Source: a virus | IMG/VR virus record: IMGVR_UViG_3300041409_000417 | Span: 1-21,091 of that record | DNA length: 21,091 nucleotides | Reading direction: 5' to 3' (one strand) | In this document: positions 6,264-13,396 of the stretch, in pieces | Layout: each line of letters starts with the position of its first letter | Numbering within the stretch: position 1 is the first letter of the stretch | Program-made: the position numbers and the translations under genes | The notes under the pieces: model-generated | What the model was told of the DNA's origin: nothing | What the model saw: the letters and a program-made list of their open reading frames with translations, nothing else | Database searches by the model: none

Positions 6264-6989
6264 ATGTCGGAACCCCTTCAAGCAGTAGCAGGTCAGGTCG
6301 CGGACAATACCAAGTCGTTCTTTCACTCAGACGTGTTCCACAACCACATCCGAAGCTGGACGTTCGTTGTGCTGGCCATCTTCCTCATGAGTTTCCTGTG
6401 GGTTCACGAGTCGAACAGCAACACTGCTTCCAATGCCACCGCCGCCGCGGTCCTAAAGCAGGGCCAGGAAACGCAGGCCGCTCTCACCAAGCAGATCGAC
6501 AGTGTGAAGTCAGATACTGCTTCCAAGGTCGCCGTCATCCAGGCACAGGCTGATTCGACGAGGACAGTAGCGCAGGCCATCGCCGCGCTGCGAACCGCTT
6601 CCGGGTCCGGTCAAGGCGTATCCCTCCAGCCCATCATCGTCGAGCCAGCGCAATCTGCAACAGCATCATCAGCAGCCCTCTCCCCGACAACCACCGGCAC
6701 TCAGACAGCATCCGGCGACACACCGGTCGCAACCATCACCGGAAACGACCTGAAGACCCTGGCCGATAACGCTTTCGCCTGTGACCAGAACGCCATCAAG
6801 CTGGACGGTTGCCGTCAGGAGCTCAACTTTGAGACAGCGAAGGTCAGCGAGTCCACTAAGGAAGTCGCGGCGCTCAAAAGCATCAAGCAGCCCTCAGCGT
6901 GGAAGCGAACGCTTACAGTAACGAAGCACGTAGCAGTCGGCATCCTCATCGGTACTGCAATCGGCGCCTCACTCATCGCAGGCAAGTAG
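6264..6989 (+). CDS. membrane protein with a span at each end and coiled-coil middle
   Basis: This 241-residue protein has a membrane segment at residues 32-47 (WTFVVLAIFLMSFLWV) and another at 223-239 (VAVGILIGTAIGASLIA). Between them lie an Ala/Gln/Thr-rich coiled coil (60-110), a Ser/Thr/Pro-rich linker (112-155) and a second helical part (160-207) with two cysteines (173, 183). GAGGTAG 6 bases before ATG supports the start. The C-terminal part resembles small phage proteins of the form Cys...Cys, helix, WKRTLTxTKHxAxG, transmembrane; I recall these from phage genomes as uncharacterised. The topology recalls spanin or lysis proteins, but no lysis genes flank it. It lies between the sigma-like gene and the HNH/packaging block. 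Function is open: envelope, injection or lysis roles are all possible. Confidence 0.72.
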   Translation: MSEPLQAVAGQVADNTKSFFHSDVFHNHIRSWTFVVLAIFLMSFLWVHESNSNTASNATAAAVLKQGQETQAALTKQIDSVKSDTASKVAVIQAQADSTRTVAQAIAALRTASGSGQGVSLQPIIVEPAQSATASSAALSPTTTGTQTASGDTPVATITGNDLKTLADNAFACDQNAIKLDGCRQELNFETAKVSESTKEVAALKSIKQPSAWKRTLTVTKHVAVGILIGTAIGASLIAGK

Positions 6990-6993
6990 CTAC

Positions 6994-7350
6994 ATGCCAT
7001 CCAGAGCACAACGCCCATGTCGACGTACCGGCTGCCCGGCTCTCGTCAAGAGCGGCTTATGTGAATCCCACAAACAAGATGCACGAACTTATGACCGGTG
7101 GCGCGGCTCAGCAGCGTCGCGCGGCTATGACGGTGCCTGGTCTCGCTTACGTCTAGTTGCGTTGGAGCGTGACAACTTCCTGTGCCAACGCTGCTTGGCT
7201 GGAGACATTGTCACCCCGGCCCAAGATGTCGATCACATCCATCCAATCAGCCAACGACCGGACCTACGCTTGGTGCTCACGAACCTTCAATCACTGTGCA
7301 GGGCGTGCCATAGCGCAAAGACCGTCAGCGAACAGGCTAGTCGGGCGTGA
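6994..7350 (+). CDS. phage packaging-type HNH endonuclease (HK97 gp74-like)
   Basis: A 118-residue HNH protein. The N-terminus has its own small zinc finger, CRRTGCPALVKSGLCESH (Cys9, Cys14, Cys23, His26). The nuclease core is YDGAWSRLRLVALERDNFLC (residues 45-64), then the Cys64/Cys67 pair, Asp80-His81 in VDHIHP, Asn98 in LTNLQSLC, and Cys102/Cys105-His106. In many tailed phages such an HNH protein is encoded next to the terminase and works with TerL in DNA cleavage during packaging. Here it starts 4 bases after the membrane-protein stop, behind GGCAAG. It is separated from the terminase genes by a minus-strand gene and a methyltransferase gene, which looks like a later insertion into the packaging cassette. 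Confidence 0.92.
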   Translation: MPSRAQRPCRRTGCPALVKSGLCESHKQDARTYDRWRGSAASRGYDGAWSRLRLVALERDNFLCQRCLAGDIVTPAQDVDHIHPISQRPDLRLVLTNLQSLCRACHSAKTVSEQASRA

Positions 7351-7385
7351 CCCTGATTACGTCGTAGTTGCGACGCAGCGCATGG

Positions 7386-7934
7386 CTAGAACTTGTGGCC
7401 GTTCTGATACCAATGAACCGCCAGAGTTCCGATACTCAGAACAAGGGTTAGAAGAGCGGCACGATATGTCCACCGAAACCGCTTCTCACCACGGCGCACG
7501 TGAACCCACGCTTCGTCAAGCACGCATTCAGTTCTTACCATCAGGACTTTGACAGCTTCCTCCACGTCGCTGAACGGTCTCGCGGCGTGAGATGACAGTG
7601 CAGCCAAGCGCTCCATCGCATCAATGAGTTCAGTGGAGCGTGCTTTCCTGGAATCCAGCCTCAGCTTAATTCGATATGTGAGATTGTTTGCTTCCGCAAC
7701 GAGATCATCGGTCGCTCCAGTCTTCACGTCAAAAGTTATCCGGTCTTGCAACCGATACTTGATGTTGGCGTGGAATAAAGCGACCGAGACAGAGCAAAGC
7801 TTAGCAACGTCCTCTCTGAGCGCATCGATCCACTGCTGCCTGAACTCTGACACTTTCGAGTCCTTGCCTACGGCCAGACTGATCGTCGCGACACTCGCAC
7901 CGATGATCGAAGTCAGCATTGCTCCGCTATCCAT
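7386..7934 (-). CDS. minus-strand two-span membrane protein, moron candidate
   Basis: This 182-residue protein is encoded against the direction of all neighbouring late genes. It has a hydrophobic N-terminal segment (residues ~6-22, MLTSIIGASVATISLAV), then KVSEFRQQWIDALREDVAKL, a signature I recall from bacterial membrane proteins of unknown function. A charged helical cytoplasmic region (50-155) and a C-terminal span (~160-175, AALLTLVLSIGTLAVHW) follow. AGGGG 5 bases before ATG supports the start. A putative private promoter with an overlapping palindrome lies upstream. A lone reverse-oriented gene with its own promoter inside a late operon is the classic form of a moron expressed from the prophage. 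Such genes often give superinfection exclusion or defence, but no activity can be read directly from this sequence. Confidence 0.78.
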   Translation of the reverse strand: MDSGAMLTSIIGASVATISLAVGKDSKVSEFRQQWIDALREDVAKLCSVSVALFHANIKYRLQDRITFDVKTGATDDLVAEANNLTYRIKLRLDSRKARSTELIDAMERLAALSSHAARPFSDVEEAVKVLMVRTECVLDEAWVHVRRGEKRFRWTYRAALLTLVLSIGTLAVHWYQNGHKF

Positions 7935-7949
7935 AATCCCCTCACCTGC

Positions 7950-7979
7950 ATAGTACCCGACCGGGTAGGGGGGTCTAAA
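7950..7979 (-). promoter_or_regulatory. putative promoter and operator of the minus-strand gene
   Basis: On the minus strand TTTAGA (7974-7979) and TACTAT (7950-7955) are 18 bases apart, each matching the sigma-70 consensus at 4 of 6 positions. The palindrome TACCCG-GT-CGGGTA (7954-7967) covers the spacer and touches the -10, as an operator would. The predicted leader is short, about 9 bases, which weakens the call. Confidence 0.38.
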
Positions 7980-8074
7980 TCCTTCCGAGTCAGCGACCTC
8001 GGAGACCGCTCCCTGGGCACATTTTCACCGCCGCGAAATGAAGGGTGGGGGTATAGACCCTCAAGGACGACCAT

Positions 8075-9265
8075 TTGCTACTCTCAGACCTCATCCCCGA
8101 TGCCCGCAACGCAAACAAGGGCACCCAACGTGGCCACAAGCTAGTTGCAGAATCGCTTAAACGCTATGGGGCGGGCAGGTCTATTCTCATTGACCGCGAT
8201 GGCCGCGTCATTGCAGGCAACAAGACTGCTGCAAATGCCTCATCGCTTGCTTCAGATGACGTAATTGTTGTTCAGAGTGACGGAAGCAGGTTAGTCGCCG
8301 TACAACGCACCGACCTGTCGCTGGATGACCCGGAGGCGAAGGCCCTCGCCATCGCCGACAACCGGGTCGCCGAACTCGGCCTTGAGTGGGACGCTGCTGT
8401 GCTTGGCGAGATGGCGGGTGAGCTAGACCTCAAGCCCTTCTTCACCGAAGCTGAATTCCACAGCATCGTTCCCCGCACTATCGCAGAAGAAGAGGATGTT
8501 CCGGAACCACCAGCGGAGCCGATCACCAAGCCCGGCGACCTGTACGTGCTCGGTGACCATCGCCTCCTGTGTGGGGACGCCACCATCGTCACAGACGTCG
8601 AGCGGCTCATGGATGGCGAAATGGCTGACTTGAATTGGACCGACCCACCTTACAACGTGGCTTATACCGGCAAAACGGACGAAGCATTGAATATCCTGAA
8701 CGACTCCATGGGAGCGGAGGCCTTCCGACAGTTTCTCCATGATGCCTTCTCGAACGCTCTCATGGTTACGAAGCCTGGCCGCCCTGTTTATGTTGCGCAC
8801 GCCGACATGGAAGGCCACAACTTCCGCCTCGCGTTCATGTCGGCGGGATGGTCTCTTCGGTCCTGCCTGATTTGGGCGAAGAATTCCCTGGTGTTAGGGC
8901 GCGGAGACTACCACTGGCAGCATGAGCCGATCCTTTACGGCTGGGCTCCAGGTGAGGCTCACGTTTGGTACGGCGACCGGACCCAGACGACAGTATTGGA
9001 ATTCGACCGGCCCACACGAAGCACTTCCCACCCAACGATGAAACCGGTTGGGCTCGTCGAATACTGCATCGGTAACAGCAGCCTGCAAGGTGACCGCGTC
9101 CTCGACCTCTTTGGTGGATCGGGAACCACGCTCCTAGCGTGTGAAAACACCGGGCGCAAGGCGTACACGATGGAACTCGACCCGCGATATTGCGACGTGA
9201 TCGTCGCTCGCTGGAAAGCCGTCACCGGAAAGAAAGCTACTCTCCATGCCCGGTCGGAAACCTAA
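8075..9265 (+). CDS. ParB-like domain fused to DNA (adenine-N6/cytosine-N4) methyltransferase
   Basis: A 396-residue fusion. Residues ~1-105 resemble the ParB/sulfiredoxin N-terminal domain (SLKRYGAGRSILIDRDGRVI, then GNKTAANA as the GHR-like box, and IADNRVAELGLEW). Residues ~150-396 form a beta-class amino-methyltransferase: catalytic DPPY at 190-193 precedes HPTMKP (319-324) and the S-adenosylmethionine loop FGGSGTT (346-352). It should methylate specific DNA sites, probably to protect phage DNA from host restriction or to mark DNA for packaging. No restriction gene accompanies it, so it is an orphan. The start is TTG with AAGGA 8 bases upstream. Its end overlaps the terminase small subunit gene by 20 bases, linking its expression to packaging. 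Target sequence cannot be predicted. Confidence 0.93.
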   Translation: MLLSDLIPDARNANKGTQRGHKLVAESLKRYGAGRSILIDRDGRVIAGNKTAANASSLASDDVIVVQSDGSRLVAVQRTDLSLDDPEAKALAIADNRVAELGLEWDAAVLGEMAGELDLKPFFTEAEFHSIVPRTIAEEEDVPEPPAEPITKPGDLYVLGDHRLLCGDATIVTDVERLMDGEMADLNWTDPPYNVAYTGKTDEALNILNDSMGAEAFRQFLHDAFSNALMVTKPGRPVYVAHADMEGHNFRLAFMSAGWSLRSCLIWAKNSLVLGRGDYHWQHEPILYGWAPGEAHVWYGDRTQTTVLEFDRPTRSTSHPTMKPVGLVEYCIGNSSLQGDRVLDLFGGSGTTLLACENTGRKAYTMELDPRYCDVIVARWKAVTGKKATLHARSET

Positions 9266-9758
9266 GCCCACAGCTATCAAGCTGCTTGATGGCAACCCGG
9301 GCCACCGCCCCATCAACAAATCTGAGCCCCAATTCTCCGGCACTCCGACTTGCCCGAAGCATCTGGACAAGGTTGCGAGAGCCGAGTGGCGACGCGTTGA
9401 AAGCGAACTCGCTGCAAGCGGTCTGCTGACCACTGTAGACCGTGCTGCACTGGCAGCCTACTGCTCCGCATGGAGTCGTTGGGTGAACGCAGAAGAGAGC
9501 ATTCAGAAGTTCGGTGCGGTCATCAAGTCGCCGAAGTCTGGGTTCCCTATCCAGAATCCTTACGTCGGCATCGCAAACACGGCCATGGATCAGATGCGGA
9601 AGTTCCTGGTCGAGTTCGGCATGACGCCATCGTCGCGTTCTCGCGTCCACGCGGCAGATGCGCCGACCAGCGCAGATCCATTCCAGGACTTTATGGCGTC
9701 GCTCGGCGCGAGTGACATCACGAATGACGAAGAAACCCTACAGCCAGAGAGCGCATGA
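9246..9758 (+). CDS. terminase small subunit (P27 family)
   Basis: A 170-residue protein that recognises phage DNA and recruits the large terminase. P27-type features are clear: the basic N-terminus GRKPKPTAIKLLDGNPGHRP, then CPKHLDKVARAEWRRV (residues ~36-51), ELAASGLLTTVDRAALAAYC (54-73), and the central helix with WSRWVNAEESI. The C-terminal part (MRKFLVEFGMTPSSRSRV, 116-133) is the usual multimerisation and DNA-contact segment. ATG 9246 lies inside the end of the methyltransferase gene; its stop lies inside the start of the large subunit gene. The length is normal for the family. Direct contact with the HNH protein from 6994 is expected only by analogy with other phages. Confidence 0.93.
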   Translation: MPGRKPKPTAIKLLDGNPGHRPINKSEPQFSGTPTCPKHLDKVARAEWRRVESELAASGLLTTVDRAALAAYCSAWSRWVNAEESIQKFGAVIKSPKSGFPIQNPYVGIANTAMDQMRKFLVEFGMTPSSRSRVHAADAPTSADPFQDFMASLGASDITNDEETLQPESA

Positions 9759-11397
9759 CTACTGCCGCAGGGTAGTTTCACGCGAGGTTATCGCTTCCAA
9801 GTGGATTCGACTCGCTGCCAAGCGTCACCTTGATGACCTGGAACGAAGCGACAACCGCTGGTACTACGACGCTATAAAGGGCGACCGAGTTTGCGCTTTC
9901 ATTGAGCAGCATCCTCACGAAAAGGGACCGAAGCAAGGCCAGCCCTTCTTGCTCGAAGACTGGCAGGTGTGGATTGTCTGCTCGATCTTCGCTTGGGTAG
10001 ACCACTCAGGTACTCGCAAGCACCGCGAAGCTTTCCTGCTCATCCCGCGCGGCCAAGGCAAGTCGCCTCTCGCCGCTCTCCTCGCCCTCTGGATGACCTT
10101 CTTCGACGGCGAAAAGGGTGCAGAAACACTGACCGCCGCCACAACAGAGAAACAGGCCCGAGAGGTGTTTGGGCCTGCGTTGCATTTCGTCCGCGAAGTA
10201 CCCGCGTATGCTCGGCTGGGAATCACAGCGGCTGCGAAGTCGATATTCCAAACGAGAACTAGCGCAAAGTTCAACGCGGTCATCGGCAAGGCTAAGTATG
10301 GCTCCGCCCCTTACTGCTGCATCATGGATGAGGCTCACCAACTCCTTGACAGTCAGCAATATGACAACTTCCGCACAGGACTAGCCAAGAGACGCAACTC
10401 CCTTCTGCTCACGGTCACCACCGCCGGTGTTGCAGCAGCCGAGAACCCGGCCTATATCCTTCAGACGGACTGCGAGAAAGTCCTACAAGGGGTAGTCGAA
10501 AACGACCGCATCTTTGCGGCCATCTACACCGCCGACCTCGATGTGGACTGGACCTCGCTCGAAGCGCTCCAAATGGCGTGCCCGAACCTTGGGGTGAGCG
10601 TCGACGCTGAGTCTCTGGCTCTGGATCAAGCTGAAGCTGTTCGCAAACCGGCTCGCCAGAACGGCTTTCGAGCGATGCACCTCAATCAGTGGATGACCGC
10701 CACCGCAGCCTGGATGAATATGTCGTCCTGGGGCAAGTGCTATGACCCGGACCTCACAGAAGACAGCGTCAAGCACCTACCTTGCTGGATCGGCTCCGAC
10801 CTCGCATCCAAGCTGGACCTCAGCGCCGTCGTCCGCCTCTATCGAGACGATAGTCAGGGCGACCGGCCACATTACTATGCTTTGACCCGGACCTATCTCC
10901 CCGAAGAACGCGTCAACGCGCCTGAACTGACGCACTACTTTGGATGGTCGAAGCAAGGCTACCTGACGTCAACGCCCGGCTCCTCCATCGATTACGCCAC
11001 GCTTGAGGCCGACGCACTATCCGACATTGCAGGCAACCAGGTTCGGGAGCTCGCTTTCGACCCCCGGTACGCCGATCAATGGTCCTTGAGGCTCTCCGAG
11101 CTATCAGACGTGACCCGCGTTGAAGTACCGCCATCACCCGCGGTACTGTCACCGGCCATGAAAGAAGTCGAATCTGCTGTCGCTGACGGTCGCTTCCATC
11201 ACGACGCACACCCTGTATTGACCTGGTGTATGTCCAACGTTCTCACCCGCGAGTCAGCCGCCGGGAATTACTCGATGCCGACCAAGCAACGGCCCGAGAG
11301 CAAGATCGACGCGGCTATTGCGTTGTTCATCGCAATGGCGCGGGCACGGTTATCCGAGCCCGAACCATCCTCTAACTTCGCTTTCCTTATGGTCTAA
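9724..11397 (+). CDS. terminase large subunit (HK97-like)
   Basis: A 557-residue packaging motor and nuclease. Walker A is PRGQGKS (residues 108-114), Walker B is CCIMDEAH (about 198-205), and the coupling motif is LLLTVTTAG (227-235). The RNase-H-like nuclease has acidic residues Asp359 (WIGSDLASK), Asp446 (LAFDPRYA) and Asp529 (SKIDAAIALFIAM), so both ATPase and nuclease sites look intact. The frame is open from an ATG at 9658, but that start would bury 101 bases in the small subunit gene. ATG 9724 gives the usual N-terminus, with YSQRAHDYCRRVV followed by IRLAAKRHLDDLER, so it was chosen; no strong ribosome site marks it. The stop touches the portal start (TAAATG). Confidence 0.95.
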   Translation: MTKKPYSQRAHDYCRRVVSREVIASKWIRLAAKRHLDDLERSDNRWYYDAIKGDRVCAFIEQHPHEKGPKQGQPFLLEDWQVWIVCSIFAWVDHSGTRKHREAFLLIPRGQGKSPLAALLALWMTFFDGEKGAETLTAATTEKQAREVFGPALHFVREVPAYARLGITAAAKSIFQTRTSAKFNAVIGKAKYGSAPYCCIMDEAHQLLDSQQYDNFRTGLAKRRNSLLLTVTTAGVAAAENPAYILQTDCEKVLQGVVENDRIFAAIYTADLDVDWTSLEALQMACPNLGVSVDAESLALDQAEAVRKPARQNGFRAMHLNQWMTATAAWMNMSSWGKCYDPDLTEDSVKHLPCWIGSDLASKLDLSAVVRLYRDDSQGDRPHYYALTRTYLPEERVNAPELTHYFGWSKQGYLTSTPGSSIDYATLEADALSDIAGNQVRELAFDPRYADQWSLRLSELSDVTRVEVPPSPAVLSPAMKEVESAVADGRFHHDAHPVLTWCMSNVLTRESAAGNYSMPTKQRPESKIDAAIALFIAMARARLSEPEPSSNFAFLMV

Positions 11398-12675
11398 ATG
11401 CCCGTTTTCGCAGACAAAATGACGACGCTCGGCTTGAGTGACGGGACACCTGTCGAGACACGCTGGAATCTCAACAGCCCATCGACGCCCCTCACCGCAA
11501 TCGCCGCCTGGAACGACATCGGCGGGGGCTCCACAAGCTCCGGTGAGATCGTCACAGAGCAGAACGCGATGTGTATCAGCACGGTTTTCACATGCGTGAC
11601 CATCCTCGCGGAGTCCGTCGCCTCGCTGCCTTGCCGCCTTATGCGATCCACGGCCAACGGGGACTCCCCGGCCACCGATCACAATCTATGGGCTCTACTT
11701 GCTGAGTCGCCGAATCCAGAGATGACGGCGTTCACATTCTGGTCCTCTATCGTCGGAGCGTCCGCGCTGTGCGGCAACTCATACGCACAGATCATCCGCG
11801 ACCTGTCCGGCACACCGGAATCCATCTGGCCACTCAACCCTCTCAAGACTGAGCCGGTCCGTAACGCAACGGGCCAGCTCGCTTTCAAAACAACGGACGG
11901 CATGACGGACGGCGCGTATCGAATCATCCCCGCCGCCGATGTGCTGCACTTTCCCCTGTTCTCGCTGGATGGCATCAAGGGTATCTCCCCCGTATCCGCA
12001 GCCCGCGAATCATTCGCCATGGCGAAAGCGATGGAACGGTATGGCGCGCGGTGGTTCGCCAATGGTGCAACGCCACCGTCACTGCTCATCAATAAGTCGA
12101 CGGGGAAGCCCGATGCGAAGGCGCAGAAAGAGTTCGTAGAGGCGTGGCAAGCCGCACACAGCGGAACCAATCAGCACAAGCAGGGAATCCTCTGGGGCGA
12201 TTGGGACGTGAAGACGATCGGGCTCTCGCCTGAGGACTCGCAGTTCCTGGTCGCCCGCAATTTTCAGCGCAGCGACATCGCTGCCATGTTCAAGCTTCCG
12301 CCGCACATGGTCGGTTCCCTTGAGAAGCTCAGCAACTCCAATTACTCCGGCCAGCAGTTGGGCTTCGTCACGGACACGCTGCGTCCCATACTGGTCCGCA
12401 TTGAATCCGAACTCAAGCGCAAGCTGCTCAAGTCGTCCCGATTCTTCGTCGAGTTCGACACGAGCGAACGCCAACGCGGTGACTTTCAGGCGATGGCTCA
12501 GAGCATTGCCCTGGCACGGCAGTGGGGTGTCCTCGATGCTGACGAATGTCGCGCCATGCTTGGCTATGCGCCACGCGGAGGCGCTGCTACCGCGCTAATC
12601 ACGCAGGTCAACATGACCAACTTAGAATCTCTCGCGAAAGCTACGCCACCACCCACGGAAGTCCCCACGACATGA
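11398..12675 (+). CDS. portal protein (HK97 family)
   Basis: The portal (425 residues) forms the twelve-fold ring at one capsid corner through which TerL drives DNA and to which the tail connector binds. Family hallmarks include SVASLPCRLMR near residue 80, WSSIVGASALCGNSYAQII (115-133), VLHFPLFSLDGIKGISPV (~181-198), the wing segment PPSLLINKSTG (~226-236), LSPEDSQFLVARNFQRSDIA (~276-295), LPPHMVGSLEK (300-310) and the stem helix SGQQLGFVTDTLRPIL. The length is typical. It starts immediately after the terminase stop without a visible ribosome site, so translation is probably coupled. It ends in a Thr/Pro-rich tail that overlaps the protease start by ATGA. Confidence 0.95.
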   Translation: MPVFADKMTTLGLSDGTPVETRWNLNSPSTPLTAIAAWNDIGGGSTSSGEIVTEQNAMCISTVFTCVTILAESVASLPCRLMRSTANGDSPATDHNLWALLAESPNPEMTAFTFWSSIVGASALCGNSYAQIIRDLSGTPESIWPLNPLKTEPVRNATGQLAFKTTDGMTDGAYRIIPAADVLHFPLFSLDGIKGISPVSAARESFAMAKAMERYGARWFANGATPPSLLINKSTGKPDAKAQKEFVEAWQAAHSGTNQHKQGILWGDWDVKTIGLSPEDSQFLVARNFQRSDIAAMFKLPPHMVGSLEKLSNSNYSGQQLGFVTDTLRPILVRIESELKRKLLKSSRFFVEFDTSERQRGDFQAMAQSIALARQWGVLDADECRAMLGYAPRGGAATALITQVNMTNLESLAKATPPPTEVPTT

Positions 12676-13316
12676 AGATTGAACGCCGCAACATAACTCA
12701 GGAGTTCCGCGTCAGCGACCCGGCGGACGCGTCGCCGACCATCGCAGGCTTCGCCGCTGTGTTCGACTCCGCCGCAAGCAACGGCCTTTGGATCGAGTCC
12801 CTCGATCCTCACTGCTTTGACAACGTGCTCGCGTCCAACCCCGATGTTCGCGCCTTGTGGAATCACAATCCCGACCACGTCCTTGGCCGGTCGACATCGG
12901 GCACGCTGGCACTGAGCATCGATGCACGAGGTCTGGCATACACAGTTAGCCCGCCCGACACGCAAATGGCTCGCGACCTAATGACCTCGATGCGTCGCAA
13001 AGATGTCACCGGCTCATCGTTCGGCTTCATAGTGAAGCGCGATCAATGGACCGATAATCCCGACGGCACGATCGAACGGCGCATCCTCGAAATCGATGAG
13101 TTACTCGACGTCAGCCCGGTGACCTATCCGTTCTATGACGCGGCAAGCTCCTCAGTGCGCTCGCTGCCCGACTCACTACCCGCTGAGTTCCGTTCGCGCT
13201 TCGAACAGCGCGACATCGATGCGACCACATTCCCGCCCAAGCAAGACCCGACGGCCGTCGATGATGCCTGGCGAGTAAAAACCGACCTCCTGCTCCGACT
13301 CGCCGACGCTCAGTAA
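12672..13316 (+). CDS. prohead maturation protease (HK97 family)
   Basis: A 214-residue serine protease that removes the scaffolding delta domain of the capsid protein and itself during maturation. The family core is present: IAGFAAVFDS (24-33), ALWNHNPDHVLGRS (61-74) with catalytic His65, MRRKDVTGSSFGF (107-119) with the catalytic Ser at 115 or 116, and IDELLDVSPVTYPFYDAAS (141-159). The start at 12672 is fixed by the ATGA overlap with the portal stop; an open frame further upstream within the portal gene is incidental. The C-terminal 40 residues (FRSRFEQRDIDA and onward) are probably the scaffold-binding tail. It is followed by an 80-base gap with a hairpin before the capsid gene. Confidence 0.93.
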   Translation: MKIERRNITQEFRVSDPADASPTIAGFAAVFDSAASNGLWIESLDPHCFDNVLASNPDVRALWNHNPDHVLGRSTSGTLALSIDARGLAYTVSPPDTQMARDLMTSMRRKDVTGSSFGFIVKRDQWTDNPDGTIERRILEIDELLDVSPVTYPFYDAASSSVRSLPDSLPAEFRSRFEQRDIDATTFPPKQDPTAVDDAWRVKTDLLLRLADAQ

Positions 13317-13359
13317 CGACTCCCCCAACTTCCACCGCTCCATAAACACCGTGCCCTCT

Positions 13360-13384
13360 GGGTGCGGCAACCCCCGTTGCACCC
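13360..13384 (+). other. hairpin just before the capsid ribosome site
   Basis: GGGTG and CAAC pair with GTTG and CACCC around a CCCC loop, giving 9 bp with a 3-base bulge (CGG). It ends directly before the AAGGAA that serves the capsid ATG at 13397. It may be an mRNA processing or stability element, or a weak stop for readthrough from the protease gene. Confidence 0.4.
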
Positions 13385-13396
13385 CAAGGAAACTTC

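Noticed and set aside
7624-7953. Plus-strand open frame opposite the minus-strand membrane gene
   Set aside because: The minus frame has a ribosome site, two membrane spans and a recognisable motif. The plus frame starts mid-way without a ribosome site.
7971-8060. Inverted pair GGGTCTA / TAGACCC before the methyltransferase gene
   Set aside because: Seven-base matches 76 bases apart are expected by chance, and no further copies support an operator.
9658-9723. Start of the large terminase at ATG 9658
   Set aside because: It would overlap the small subunit gene by 101 bases and add an Arg-rich stretch not typical of the family. ATG 9724 gives a normal N-terminus.
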